Shown: piece by piece, positions 37,437 to 46,421 of the stretch | How the letters are laid out: every line of letters starts with the position of its first letter | Position numbering within the stretch: position 1 is the first letter of the stretch | Origin: Klebsiella africana | GTDB taxonomy: Bacteria > Pseudomonadota > Gammaproteobacteria > Enterobacterales > Enterobacteriaceae | Direction of reading: 5' to 3' | Length of the DNA: 64,000 bases | NCBI RefSeq assembly: GCF_020526085.1 | Contig: NZ_CP084874.1 | Span: 186,001 to 250,000, forward strand | Position numbers and translations under genes: made by a program | Notes under the pieces: model-generated | What the model was told of the DNA's origin: nothing | Database searches by the model: none | The model's input: only the letters and a program-made list of their open reading frames with translations

Positions 37437-37464
37437 GATACTTTTCCCGTTCCCTGTGGTCTAC
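37437..37464 (+). promoter_or_regulatory. Possible sigma-E promoter of eptB
   Basis: GATACTT and TCTAC are separated by 16 bp, a fair match to the sigma-E pattern GGAACTT-N16-TCTGA. E. coli eptB is sigma-E dependent and repressed by the sRNA MgrR. This would give a leader of about 110 nt. Confidence 0.35.
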
Positions 37465-37578
37465 TTATCGCGCTTTGTAGAGGTTTCTGATAACCAACCC
37501 TAACGCACCCTATTAGCCTACTGACACGTGCCATAGCGTCAGGCGGTGTTTTATTCTTATTTTTCCAGGTTTGCTTGC

Positions 37579-39252
37579 ATGAAATATATTAGAACGATGA
37601 CGCAGCAGAAGCTTAGTTTTTGGCTGGCGCTGTACATCGGCTGGTTTATGAACGTCGCCGTTTTTTTTCGGCGTTTTGATGGTTATGCTCAAGAGTTCAC
37701 TTTCTGGAAAGGGCTTTCCGGTGTCGTTGAACTGGTTGCCACGGTATTTGTCACCTTCTTCCTGTTACGTCTGCTGTCACTGTTTGGTCGCCGCATCTGG
37801 CGCATTCTGGCGACGCTGATTGTCCTCTTTTCCGCCGCAGCCAGTTATTACATGACGTTCCTCAATGTGGTGATTGGCTACGGGATTATCGCCTCGGTGA
37901 TGACCACCGATATCGACCTGTCGAAAGAGGTCATCGGCTGGCACCTGATCCTCTGGCTGGTGGTGGTGAGCGCGCCGCCGCTGCTGTTCATCTGGAGCAA
38001 CCGTTGCCGTCATACGCTGCTGCGCCAGCTGCGCACCCCGGGTCAGCGGGTTAAGAACGTATTGATCGTCGTACTCGCCGGGCTGATAGTCTGGGGGCCC
38101 ATCCGCCTGCTTGAGCTACGTCAGCATGACGTTGAGCGCCATTCGGAAGTGGATATGCCGAGCTACGGTGGGGTGATCGCCAACTCCTATCTGCCATCAA
38201 ACTGGCTGTCGGCGCTGGGGCTGTACGCCTGGGCGCAGGTTGATGAATCCTCAGATAATAAATCGCTGATTAATCCGGCGAAGAAGTTTACCTACGTCGC
38301 GCCGGAAGGCCTGGATGACACCTATGTGGTGTTTATCATTGGTGAAACGACCCGCTGGGACCATATGGGTATCCTCGGCTATAGCCGCAATACCACGCCA
38401 GAGCTGGCGAAAGAGAAGAATCTTGTCGCTTTCCGCGGCTACTCCTGCGATACCGCCACCAAGCTGTCGTTACGCTGTATGTTTGTGCGCGAGGGCGGGG
38501 CGGAGGATAACCCGCAGCGAACGCTCAAAGAGCAGAACGTCTTTGCCGTGCTCCATCAACTGGGCTTCAACGGCAATCTCTATGCCATGCAGAGCGAGAT
38601 GTGGTTCTACAGCAACACGATGGCCAACAATATCGCCTACCGCGAGCAAATTGGCGCCGAGCCGCGCAACCGCGGTAAGAGCGTTGACGATATGCTGCTG
38701 GTGGAGGAGATGAAGCGTGGTATGGCGCAGGACAACGCCGCCGGTAAGCACCTGATCATTCTTCACACCAAAGGCTCTCACTTTAACTACACCCAACGCT
38801 ACCCGCGCAGCTTCGCTCAGTGGAAGCCGGAGTGCGTCGGTGTCGACAACAAGTGCTCGAAAGCGGAGCTGATTAACTCCTACGACAATAGCGTGACCTA
38901 TGTCGACCACTTTATCGTCAGCGTCCTCGACCAGCTGCGGGATAAGAAAGCGATTGTGTTCTATGCCGCCGACCACGGGGAGTCGATTAACGAGCGTGAA
39001 CACCTGCACGGTACGCCGCGCAAGATGGCGCCGCCGGAGCAGTTCCGCGTGCCGATGATGGTGTGGATGTCGGATAAGTACCTGGAAAATCCCGATCACG
39101 CTGCCGCGTTTGCCCATCTGCAGCAGCAGGCGGCGATGAAGGTGCCGCGCCGTCACGTCGAACTGTACGACACCATTATGGGCTGCCTCGGCTATACCTC
39201 GCCGGATGGCGGGATCAATGAGAACAACAACTGGTGCCGCTGGAAAAAGTAA
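37579..39252 (+). CDS. eptB: Kdo2-lipid A phosphoethanolamine transferase EptB
   Basis: A 557-residue inner membrane enzyme (E. coli 563). Five membrane helices occupy roughly 1-180, followed by a periplasmic sulfatase-fold domain. The phosphoethanolamine-accepting Thr257 is in GETTRWDHMG, and the zinc-site region YAADHGESINEREHLHG is intact. It adds phosphoethanolamine to the outer Kdo of LPS. The frame is open 11 codons upstream, but ATG 37579 gives the family start MKYIRTMTQQKLSF. Confidence 0.94.
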   Translation: MKYIRTMTQQKLSFWLALYIGWFMNVAVFFRRFDGYAQEFTFWKGLSGVVELVATVFVTFFLLRLLSLFGRRIWRILATLIVLFSAAASYYMTFLNVVIGYGIIASVMTTDIDLSKEVIGWHLILWLVVVSAPPLLFIWSNRCRHTLLRQLRTPGQRVKNVLIVVLAGLIVWGPIRLLELRQHDVERHSEVDMPSYGGVIANSYLPSNWLSALGLYAWAQVDESSDNKSLINPAKKFTYVAPEGLDDTYVVFIIGETTRWDHMGILGYSRNTTPELAKEKNLVAFRGYSCDTATKLSLRCMFVREGGAEDNPQRTLKEQNVFAVLHQLGFNGNLYAMQSEMWFYSNTMANNIAYREQIGAEPRNRGKSVDDMLLVEEMKRGMAQDNAAGKHLIILHTKGSHFNYTQRYPRSFAQWKPECVGVDNKCSKAELINSYDNSVTYVDHFIVSVLDQLRDKKAIVFYAADHGESINEREHLHGTPRKMAPPEQFRVPMMVWMSDKYLENPDHAAAFAHLQQQAAMKVPRRHVELYDTIMGCLGYTSPDGGINENNNWCRWKK

Positions 39253-39447
39253 GGCACGGGGTTTATTTTCAGATTCTCGGGTCTGTTCTCCCTTCCTGAG
39301 CCCAGGATAAGCTAATCCCTCGCCGGCAACCGCCCGCGAGGGATTTTTTTCGCACAGTGGATGTGTCTGGCAGGTTGCCTCTTCTTCTTAGATTACCCTC
39401 CAGTTTTCTCGCTCCCCCTGTGCACGAACTTTTCATGGAGAGAAAGG

Positions 39448-40842
39448 ATGAAGGTGATAAAGGGGTTGGCCTTACTGTGCTTGTTGATGCTCGCGGGCTG
39501 CCAGTCTGAGGAAGAGACCGGCCAGTTCCTGCTGGCCTGTAAATACGCTGCGCCAGCGACGATCGAAGCCATGCTGAATAACGGCCTGGATGTGGATGGT
39601 CAGGACAAAAGCGGCTTAAGCGGTTTGATGGTCGCCGCCGCGGAAAATCGTCGCGATGTGGTGGAATTGCTGCTTAAGCGTCAGGCGAAGCCAAATCTCC
39701 AGACGCGCCAGGGCGTTACGGCGCTGATGCTGGCGGCGGCGCGGGGTAGCGATACAGCGATTATCCGCGATCTTCTCCAGGCGGGAGCGTCTGTGAATCA
39801 GACCACTGTCGACAAGAGCACGGCATTGATGTCCGCCATCTCCGACGGCGGCGACGTCAGAAGCGACTATCAGCATATTCTGGCAATGAAAAAGCCCGAT
39901 GCGCCTGTCGAAGAGAAAAGTACGCTGGACAAGATAGTCGGCGCAACGGCGGCGAAATCGCTGGCGGCGGGCAACCGTGCGTTAATGACCGAAGACATGG
40001 CGTTACAACTGGCGCCCGGCGCGTTTAAGAAAAACGTCGATGAGATCGTGGCGCTGCTCCTCAGGCACGGCGCGGACGTAAAGGCCGTCAATGCTACAGG
40101 GGAATCGGCCTTTTTCCTCGCGGTCGATCACGCGCGTTCGGCGAAAACCATCACGACGCTGGCCAACGCCGGGGCGGACACCAGCCTGGCGGATAAATCC
40201 GGCACCACACCGCTGATGCTGGCGGCCGCAGGAGATGATCCGAATCTGGTGCTGGCGCTCTCGGCCTCCGGGGTGGAAGTGGATAAGCCGAACCATGAAG
40301 GACTCACGGCGCTGCAGGTGGCGGCGGGACAGGGGTCGCCTGCGGTGATCGCGGCGCTGGTGCAGCGCGGTGCAAAGGTAGACCAGCTCTCCGCCAACGA
40401 CCTGAGCCCGCTGATGCTGGCGGTCAAAATGAATAATAAAGCCAATGTCGAGGCGCTGCTTGCGGCTGGCGCCAGTGTCAATCTCAGCAATAAGGGCGGC
40501 TATACAGCGATCGGCTACAGCCGGGTCGGCGAGGTTCGCCAGCTGCTGCTGGCGCAGCATGCCGAGCTGAAAGGGCAGGCCGCGCATATGGCGCAAAGCG
40601 AACTCCAGTTTTGTGCTAATGCCTTTGCCGACAAGCTGGCATACAGCGACATCGCCCGCGCGGTGAATAACGATACCCGCCCGGATATTATGCGTCATCA
40701 ACAATCCTGCGCGGAGCTGGGGGAACTGACGATGTTGCTGGGGGAGTTTAAATTCACCCCGGTGGGCGCGACCTATTTCGGTGAGCCGGTGACCTGTAAG
40801 GTATCCGAGTATCGCAAAACGTTTGAGGTCAACTGCCGCTAA
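39448..40842 (+). CDS. Ankyrin-repeat lipoprotein
   Basis: A 464-residue protein that I do not recognise by name. The signal peptide has lipobox LAGC (Cys18), so it is probably a lipoprotein. Residues about 30-150 and 210-385 form roughly eight ankyrin repeats with typical TALMLAAARGS and LLxAGAxVN patterns, broken by a charged insert (about 150-205; EEKSTLDKIVGATAAK). The C-terminal 75 residues are different: they contain four cysteines (CANAF, QSCAEL, VTCKV, VNCR) that could make two disulfides. AAAGGATG supports ATG 39448. It is absent between eptB and proK in E. coli K-12. Envelope ankyrin proteins usually bind partner proteins. Confidence 0.75.
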   Translation: MKVIKGLALLCLLMLAGCQSEEETGQFLLACKYAAPATIEAMLNNGLDVDGQDKSGLSGLMVAAAENRRDVVELLLKRQAKPNLQTRQGVTALMLAAARGSDTAIIRDLLQAGASVNQTTVDKSTALMSAISDGGDVRSDYQHILAMKKPDAPVEEKSTLDKIVGATAAKSLAAGNRALMTEDMALQLAPGAFKKNVDEIVALLLRHGADVKAVNATGESAFFLAVDHARSAKTITTLANAGADTSLADKSGTTPLMLAAAGDDPNLVLALSASGVEVDKPNHEGLTALQVAAGQGSPAVIAALVQRGAKVDQLSANDLSPLMLAVKMNNKANVEALLAAGASVNLSNKGGYTAIGYSRVGEVRQLLLAQHAELKGQAAHMAQSELQFCANAFADKLAYSDIARAVNNDTRPDIMRHQQSCAELGELTMLLGEFKFTPVGATYFGEPVTCKVSEYRKTFEVNCR

Positions 40843-40920
40843 AAACGATGAGCAACCGGCGATTCGCTGCTCAGGCTGCTGAGTTTCTCGCCGGTTGAGC
40901 GATTTTTTGAAAATAAGGCA

Positions 40921-40949
40921 TTGACGGGTAGGCATCCCAGCAGTAAGAT
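40921..40949 (+). promoter_or_regulatory. Promoter of tRNA-Pro
   Basis: TTGACG (40921-40926) and TAAGAT (40944-40949) with a 17-bp spacer, then a GC-rich discriminator GCGCCCC typical of stringently controlled stable-RNA promoters. Confidence 0.85.
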
Positions 40950-40961
40950 GCGCCCCGCATT

Positions 40962-41038
<77 letters not shown>

Positions 41039-41044
41039 AATTCG

Positions 41045-41073
41045 AAAAGCCTGCTCAACGAGCAGGCTTTTTT
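41045..41073 (+). terminator. Terminator of proK
   Basis: AAAAGCCTGCT pairs with AGCAGGCTTTT across a short loop, ending in six T. Confidence 0.9.
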
Positions 41074-41096
41074 GCATCTGAGGCCTGGGAGGATGA

Positions 41097-41119
41097 GAAC
41101 CTCCGGGGGCAGGAGGTTC
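41097..41119. repeat. Inverted repeat resembling a tRNA T-arm, after proK
   Basis: GAACCTCC and GGAGGTTC pair perfectly around a 7-base loop. GGAGGTTCGACTC echoes the T-arm of the adjacent tRNA (GGAGGTTCGAATC), so it may derive from tRNA sequence. Confidence 0.5.
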
Positions 41120-41127
41120 GACTCGCG

Positions 41128-41165
41128 TTCCGTAGGCCCGCGCAAGCGCAGCGCCGCCGGGCATC
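41128..41165 (-). repeat. REP-like palindromic element
   Basis: On the minus strand the sequence begins GCCCGGCGGCGCTGCGCTTG and ends GGGCCTAC, following the REP layout remembered from E. coli (GCCTGATGGCGCTACGCTTA...CAGGCCTAC) with the GC-rich variant usual in Klebsiella. Confidence 0.65.
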
Positions 41166-41720
41166 AGCAGTATGCTACTGGCAAAAATCACATCAGAATC
41201 ACAAAAATCGTCTTTACTTCGCTTTCCAGCCGTCTGTTCACTATTTTGTGACATCTTCCATTGCATTTTTTTATCGATGAACAGATCTTTTTTCGCGAAG
41301 CTTATGGCTCAAGGCAGCATTTTCCGCTGTGCGTTTTAACGTTCACGCTATTAATCGCTCACATATTGGTCACACAGCAAGAAATTTTTCTCATTTATTG
41401 GCATTGTTTACCACCAGGTGTCGTAAATTATTAAGCTGTTTATGCTGGTTATTTACCAGTAGCATAAATTTCTCTGCTGAAAATAGTGCTATCAAGTTTT
41501 TTTAATCTTTGCCTGCGGTTTCTCATGCCGGATGTAAAACCCGGCTGGCTGTATTGACGTTTCTCCATTCTGTTGACAGATTGTAGGGCATGAGGGGCAT
41601 TTCATGGAGAATCCGTACTGCAACTCAGTCGTTTTAGCGAACGGAATCCCCATCTCTCTCAACGCCTTCGGGCACCACCGACCGGACCGGGTAAAAAATA
41701 AATAAAGGTCCGGCGGATAT
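41166..41720. other. Long gene-free region before dppA
   Basis: About 555 bp without a supported gene. It is AT-rich around 41270-41500. TTGAC-like motifs at 41563 and 41583 lie where a dppA promoter with a leader of about 150 nt could be, but I could not pair them with a good -10. A 138-codon minus-strand frame (41492-41908) overlaps dppA and lacks any recognised domain; I treat it as chance. Confidence 0.4.
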
Positions 41721-41726
41721 ATGCAA

Positions 41727-41737
41727 ACAACATCACA
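41727..41737 (+). promoter_or_regulatory. Candidate GcvB target site in the dppA leader
   Basis: ACAACATCACA lies just before the dppA Shine-Dalgarno. Such CA-rich elements pair with the GU-rich R1 region of the sRNA GcvB, which represses dppA in E. coli and Salmonella. Confidence 0.55.
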
Positions 41738-41753
41738 GTTTTGGAGCAGAATA

Positions 41754-43361
41754 ATGAGTATTTCCTTGAAGAAATCAGGGATGCTGAAGCTTGGTCTGAG
41801 CCTGGTCGCCATGACCGTCGCCGCCAGCGTACAAGCGAAAACCCTGGTGTATTGTTCTGAAGGCTCGCCGGAAGGCTTTAACCCACAGCTCTTCACCTCA
41901 GGCACCACCTACGACGCCAGTTCCGTACCTATCTATAACCGCCTGGTCGAATTTAAAACCGGTACGACGGAAGTTATTCCAGGGCTTGCCGAGAAATGGG
42001 AAGTCAGTCCTGATGGCAAAACCTATACTTTCCATCTGCGTCAGGGCGTAAAGTGGCAGGATAATAAAGACTTTAAACCAACCCGTGACCTGAACGCCGA
42101 TGACGTGGTGTTCTCTTTCGATCGCCAAAAGAATACCAATAACCCGTACCATAAAGTTTCTGGCGGCAGCTATGAATACTTTGAAGGGATGGGCTTACCG
42201 GACCTGATTAGCGAAGTGAAGAAAGTGGACGATAATACTGTCCAGTTCGTCCTGACCCGTCCGGAAGCGCCGTTCCTCGCTGACCTGGCGATGGACTTTG
42301 CTTCTATCCTGTCGAAAGAGTATGCCGACAACATGCTGAAAGCCGGCACGCCGGAAAAAGTGGACCTCAACCCTATCGGTACCGGCCCATTCCAGCTGCT
42401 GCAGTACCAGAAAGATTCCCGCATTCTGTATAAAGCCTTCCCGGGCTACTGGGGCACCAAGCCGAAGATCGATCGTCTGGTCTTCTCCATCACCCCGGAC
42501 GCTTCCGTGCGCTACGCCAAGCTGCAGAAAAACGAGTGCCAGGTGATGCCGTACCCGAACCCGGCGGATATCGCGCGCATGAAGGAAGATAAAAACATTA
42601 CCCTGCTGGAACAGCCGGGTCTGAACGTCGGTTATCTCTCCTTTAACACCGAGAAGAAACCGCTGGACGACGTCAAAGTTCGTCAGGCGCTGACCTACGC
42701 GGTCAACAAAGAAGCGATCATCAAAGCCGTTTACCAGGGTGCAGGCCAGGCGGCGAAGAACCTGATCCCGCCGACCATGTGGGGCTATAACGACGATGTT
42801 AAGGACTACACCTACGACCCTGAAAAGGCGAAGCAGCTGCTGAAAGAAGCGGGCCTGGAAAAAGGCTTCACCATCGACCTGTGGGCGATGCCGGTACAGC
42901 GTCCGTATAACCCGAACGCGCGCCGTATGGCTGAAATGATCCAGGCCGACTGGGCGAAAGTCGGCGTCCAGGCCAAGATCGTCACCTACGAGTGGGGCGA
43001 GTATCTGAAGCGGGCAAAAGCGGGTGAGCACCAGAGCGTGATGATGGGCTGGACCGGCGACAACGGGGATCCGGATAACTTCTTCGCGACCCTGTTCAGC
43101 TGCGCCGCGGCGAAAGACGGCTCCAACTACTCGCGCTGGTGCTATAAGCCGTTTGAAGATCTGATTCAGCCGGCCCGCGCTACCGACGACCACAACAAGC
43201 GTATTGAACTGTACAAACAGGCTCAGGTAGTGATGCATGACCAGGCTCCGGCGCTGATCATCGCTCACTCCACCGTCTATGAGCCGGTGCGTAAAGAAGT
43301 CAAAGGCTATGTGGTGGACCCGTTGGGCAAACACCACTTCGATAACGTCTCCGTCGAATAA
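41754..43361 (+). CDS. dppA: Dipeptide-binding protein DppA
   Basis: A 535-residue periplasmic solute-binding protein (family 5), same size as E. coli. The signal peptide runs through MSISLKKSGMLKLGLSLVAM to ...SVQA, with mature start KTLVYCSEGSPEGFNPQ. It binds dipeptides (and haem in E. coli) for DppBCDF and acts in peptide chemotaxis with Tap. GGAG precedes ATG 41754; an in-frame ATG 11 codons upstream lies within the GcvB-type element and is rejected. It is first in dppABCDF. Confidence 0.97.
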   Translation: MSISLKKSGMLKLGLSLVAMTVAASVQAKTLVYCSEGSPEGFNPQLFTSGTTYDASSVPIYNRLVEFKTGTTEVIPGLAEKWEVSPDGKTYTFHLRQGVKWQDNKDFKPTRDLNADDVVFSFDRQKNTNNPYHKVSGGSYEYFEGMGLPDLISEVKKVDDNTVQFVLTRPEAPFLADLAMDFASILSKEYADNMLKAGTPEKVDLNPIGTGPFQLLQYQKDSRILYKAFPGYWGTKPKIDRLVFSITPDASVRYAKLQKNECQVMPYPNPADIARMKEDKNITLLEQPGLNVGYLSFNTEKKPLDDVKVRQALTYAVNKEAIIKAVYQGAGQAAKNLIPPTMWGYNDDVKDYTYDPEKAKQLLKEAGLEKGFTIDLWAMPVQRPYNPNARRMAEMIQADWAKVGVQAKIVTYEWGEYLKRAKAGEHQSVMMGWTGDNGDPDNFFATLFSCAAAKDGSNYSRWCYKPFEDLIQPARATDDHNKRIELYKQAQVVMHDQAPALIIAHSTVYEPVRKEVKGYVVDPLGKHHFDNVSVE

Positions 43362-43377
43362 TAAGCACGATGCCTGA

Positions 43378-43476
43378 CCCCCTCTCCCCGCGTGGGAGAG
43401 GCGGGGGGCGTATTCCCGCTATTCCGGGGAATGCTTTTGTGAGCAATACAGACGCCCTGTCGCCAGGCGGGGCGTC
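43378..43476 (+). promoter_or_regulatory. Stem-loops between dppA and dppB
   Basis: Two strong hairpins fill this 134-bp gap: CCTCTCCC/GGGAGAGG (43381-43401, extended by C5/G5) and GACGCCC/GGGCGTC (43451-43476). A smaller one, ATTCCC/GGGAAT, lies between. There is no T-run. They probably stabilise dppA mRNA and lower expression of dppBCDF. Confidence 0.6.
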
Positions 43477-43495
43477 ACTAGAGAGAATCCGGGTT

Positions 43496-44515
43496 ATGTT
43501 GCAGTTTATTCTCCGACGTCTGGGACTTGTCATCCCGACATTTATCGGTATCACCCTTCTCACCTTTGCCTTCGTCCATATGATCCCCGGCGATCCGGTG
43601 ATGATTATGGCGGGCGAACGTGGTATTTCCCCCGAACGTCACGCGCAGCTGCTGGCCGAAATGGGCCTTGATAAGCCGCTGTGGCAGCAATATGCCCACT
43701 ATATCTGGGGCGTGCTGCACGGCGATTTAGGTATCTCGCTGAAAAGCCGCATTCCCGTGTGGCAGGAGTTTGTCCCACGCTTTAAAGCCACCCTTGAGCT
43801 GGGCGTCTGCGCGATGATTTTCGCCGTCGCCGTCGGTATTCCTGTGGGCGTGCTGGCTGCGGTAAAACGCGGCTCCATCTTTGACCACACCGCGGTGGGC
43901 CTGGCGCTGACCGGCTACTCGATGCCTATCTTCTGGTGGGGCATGATGCTGATTATGCTGGTTTCGGTGCAGCTGAACCTGACGCCGGTCTCCGGGCGCA
44001 TCAGCGATACGGTATTCCTTGACGATACCCTGCCGCTGACCGGCTTTATGTTGATCGACACCGCCATCTGGGGCGAGCAGGGCGACTTTATTGACGCCTT
44101 AATGCATATGATCCTGCCCGCTATCGTGCTGGGCACCATCCCGCTGGCGGTGATTGTGCGTATGACGCGCTCGTCGATGCTGGAAGTGCTTGGCGAAGAC
44201 TATATCCGTACCGCGCGCGCCAAAGGGCTGACCCGGATGCGGGTGATCGTGGTCCATGCGCTGCGCAACGCGATGCTGCCGGTGGTGACGGTCATTGGCC
44301 TGCAGGTGGGCACGCTGCTGGCGGGCGCCATCCTGACGGAAACCATTTTCTCATGGCCTGGTTTAGGCCGCTGGCTGATCGACGCGCTGCAGCGTCGCGA
44401 TTACCCGGTGGTGCAGGGCGGGGTGCTGCTGGTGGCGACGATGATTATCCTCGTCAACCTGCTGGTCGACCTGCTGTATGGCGTGGTGAACCCGCGTATC
44501 CGGCATAAGAAGTAA
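43496..44515 (+). CDS. dppB: Dipeptide ABC transporter permease DppB
   Basis: A 339-residue permease, same length as E. coli DppB, with six membrane helices and the EAA loop (GEDYIRTARAKGLTRMRVIVVHALRNAMLP). It pairs with DppC as the membrane channel. The frame is open 42 codons further upstream through the intergenic hairpins; ATG 43496 gives the family start MLQFILRRLGLVIPTF. Confidence 0.96.
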   Translation: MLQFILRRLGLVIPTFIGITLLTFAFVHMIPGDPVMIMAGERGISPERHAQLLAEMGLDKPLWQQYAHYIWGVLHGDLGISLKSRIPVWQEFVPRFKATLELGVCAMIFAVAVGIPVGVLAAVKRGSIFDHTAVGLALTGYSMPIFWWGMMLIMLVSVQLNLTPVSGRISDTVFLDDTLPLTGFMLIDTAIWGEQGDFIDALMHMILPAIVLGTIPLAVIVRMTRSSMLEVLGEDYIRTARAKGLTRMRVIVVHALRNAMLPVVTVIGLQVGTLLAGAILTETIFSWPGLGRWLIDALQRRDYPVVQGGVLLVATMIILVNLLVDLLYGVVNPRIRHKK

Positions 44516-44524
44516 GGGGCCATC

Positions 44525-45427
44525 ATGTCACAAGTTACTGAAAATAAAGTTATCGCTGCGCCGGTACCCATGACTCCGCTGCAGGAGTTCTGGCACTATT
44601 TCAAACGCAACAAAGGGGCGGTTGTCGGGCTGGTATACGTGGTGGTGATGATCGTCATCGCGGTATTCGCCAACTTCCTCGCCCCCTATAACCCGGCGGA
44701 TCAGTTCCGTGATTCGTTGCTGGCGCCGCCGTTCTGGCAGGACGGCGGCAGCATGGCGCATCTGCTCGGCACCGATGACGTGGGCCGCGATATTCTGTCG
44801 CGCCTGATGTACGGCGCCCGCCTGTCGCTGCTGGTGGGTTGTCTGGTAGTGGTCCTGTCGCTGATCCTTGGCGTGGTGCTCGGTCTGGTGGCGGGCTATT
44901 TCGGCGGGGTGGTGGACTCCATCATCATGCGCGTCGTCGATATTATGCTGGCGTTGCCGAGCTTGCTGCTGGCGCTGGTGCTGGTGGCTATCTTCGGGCC
45001 GTCGATCGTCAATGCTTCGCTGGCGCTGACCTTCGTGGCGCTCCCGCACTATGTGCGTCTGACGCGCGCCGCGGTGCTGGTGGAGGTCAACCGCGACTAC
45101 GTGACCGCCTCCCGCGTGGCGGGCGCCGGCGCGATGCGCCAGATGTTCGTCAACATTCTGCCCAACTGTCTCGCGCCGCTGATCGTTCAGGCATCGCTGG
45201 GCTTTTCCAACGCCATTCTCGACATGGCAGCGCTGGGGTTCCTCGGCATGGGCGCGCAACCGCCGACGCCGGAATGGGGCACCATGCTTTCCGACGTATT
45301 GCAGTTCGCGCAGAGCGCCTGGTGGGTGGTGACCTTCCCGGGCGTGGCGATCCTGCTGACGGTGCTGGCATTTAACCTGATGGGTGACGGTCTGCGTGAC
45401 GCGCTCGATCCCAAACTGAAGCAGTAA
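44525..45427 (+). CDS. dppC: Dipeptide ABC transporter permease DppC
   Basis: A 300-residue permease, same length as E. coli DppC. An N-terminal cytoplasmic arm ([15 protein letters not shown]) precedes six helices, with the EAA loop [26 protein letters not shown]. It forms a heterodimer with DppB. It follows dppB by 9 bp and has AAGGGGCC before the ATG. Confidence 0.96.
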   Translation: MSQVTENKVIAAPVPMTPLQEFWHYFKRNKGAVVGLVYVVVMIVIAVFANFLAPYNPADQFRDSLLAPPFWQDGGSMAHLLGTDDVGRDILSRLMYGARLSLLVGCLVVVLSLILGVVLGLVAGYFGGVVDSIIMRVVDIMLALPSLLLALVLVAIFGPSIVNASLALTFVALPHYVRLTRAAVLVEVNRDYVTASRVAGAGAMRQMFVNILPNCLAPLIVQASLGFSNAILDMAALGFLGMGAQPPTPEWGTMLSDVLQFAQSAWWVVTFPGVAILLTVLAFNLMGDGLRDALDPKLKQ

Positions 45428-45437
45428 GAGGTTCGAG

Positions 45438-46421
45438 ATGGCATTATTGAATGTAGATAAATTATCGGTGCATTTCGGCGATGAAAATGCGCCGTTCCGT
45501 GCCGTAGACCGCATCAGCTATAGCGTGAAGCAGGGTGAAGTGGTCGGTATCGTCGGGGAGTCCGGTTCCGGTAAATCCGTCAGCTCGCTGGCGATTATGG
45601 GCCTGATTGACTATCCCGGCCGGGTGATGGCGGACAAACTGGAGTTTAACGACCGCGATCTGCAGCGAATTTCGGAAAAAGAGCGGCGCCAGCTGGTGGG
45701 GGCGGAAGTGGCGATGATCTTCCAGGATCCGATGACCAGCCTCAATCCGTGCTACACCGTCGGCTACCAGATTATGGAAGCGATCAAGGTCCATCAGGGG
45801 GGCAATAAGCAAACCCGCCGCCAGCGGGCCATCGACCTGCTGAACCTGGTGGGCATTCCCGATCCGGCCTCGCGGCTGGACGTCTATCCGCATCAGCTTT
45901 CCGGCGGCATGAGCCAGCGCGTGATGATTGCAATGGCAATTGCCTGTCGGCCAAAACTGCTGATTGCCGATGAACCGACCACCGCGCTGGACGTGACCAT
46001 TCAGGCGCAGATCATCGAGCTGCTGCTGGAGCTACAGCAGCAGGAGAATATGGCTCTGGTGCTGATTACTCACGATCTGGCGCTGGTGGCGGAAGCCGCG
46101 CACAAAATTATCGTGATGTACGCGGGTCAGGTGGTGGAGACCGGTGACGCGAAGGATATCTTCCGCGCGCCGCGTCATCCGTACACCCAGGCGCTGCTGC
46201 GCGCGCTGCCGGAGTTCGCCCAGGATAAAGCGCGTCTGGCCTCGCTGCCGGGCGTGGTGCCGGGAAAATATGACCGCCCTAACGGCTGCCTGCTGAACCC
46301 GCGCTGCCCCTATGCCACGGATAAATGCCGGAGCGAAGAACCCGCGCTCGCGGATCTTACCGGCGGCCGTCAGTCTAAATGCCACTACCCACTCGATGAT
46401 GCCGGGAGGCCTGGATTATGA
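45438..46421 (+). CDS. dppD: Dipeptide ABC transporter ATPase DppD
   Basis: A 327-residue ABC ATPase. Walker A is GESGSGKS (about 39), signature LSGGMSQRV, Walker [13 protein letters not shown]. The C-terminal oligopeptide-ABC extension has four cysteines ([16 protein letters not shown]...SKC), the pattern reported to bind a [4Fe-4S] cluster in DppD-type subunits. It powers dipeptide uptake with DppF. It starts 10 bp after dppC and overlaps dppF by ATGA. Confidence 0.95.
   Translation: MALLNVDKLSVHFGDENAPFRAVDRISYSVKQGEVVGIVGESGSGKSVSSLAIMGLIDYPGRVMADKLEFNDRDLQRISEKERRQLVGAEVAMIFQDPMTSLNPCYTVGYQIMEAIKVHQGGNKQTRRQRAIDLLNLVGIPDPASRLDVYPHQLSGGMSQRVMIAMAIACRPKLLIADEPTTALDVTIQAQIIELLLELQQQENMALVLITHDLALVAEAAHKIIVMYAGQVVETGDAKDIFRAPRHPYTQALLRALPEFAQDKARLASLPGVVPGKYDRPNGCLLNPRCPYATDKCRSEEPALADLTGGRQSKCHYPLDDAGRPGL

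Noticed and set aside
41492..41908. 138-codon minus-strand frame upstream of and into dppA
   Set aside because: Overlaps the dppA leader and signal peptide; no recognised domain and no good start signal.
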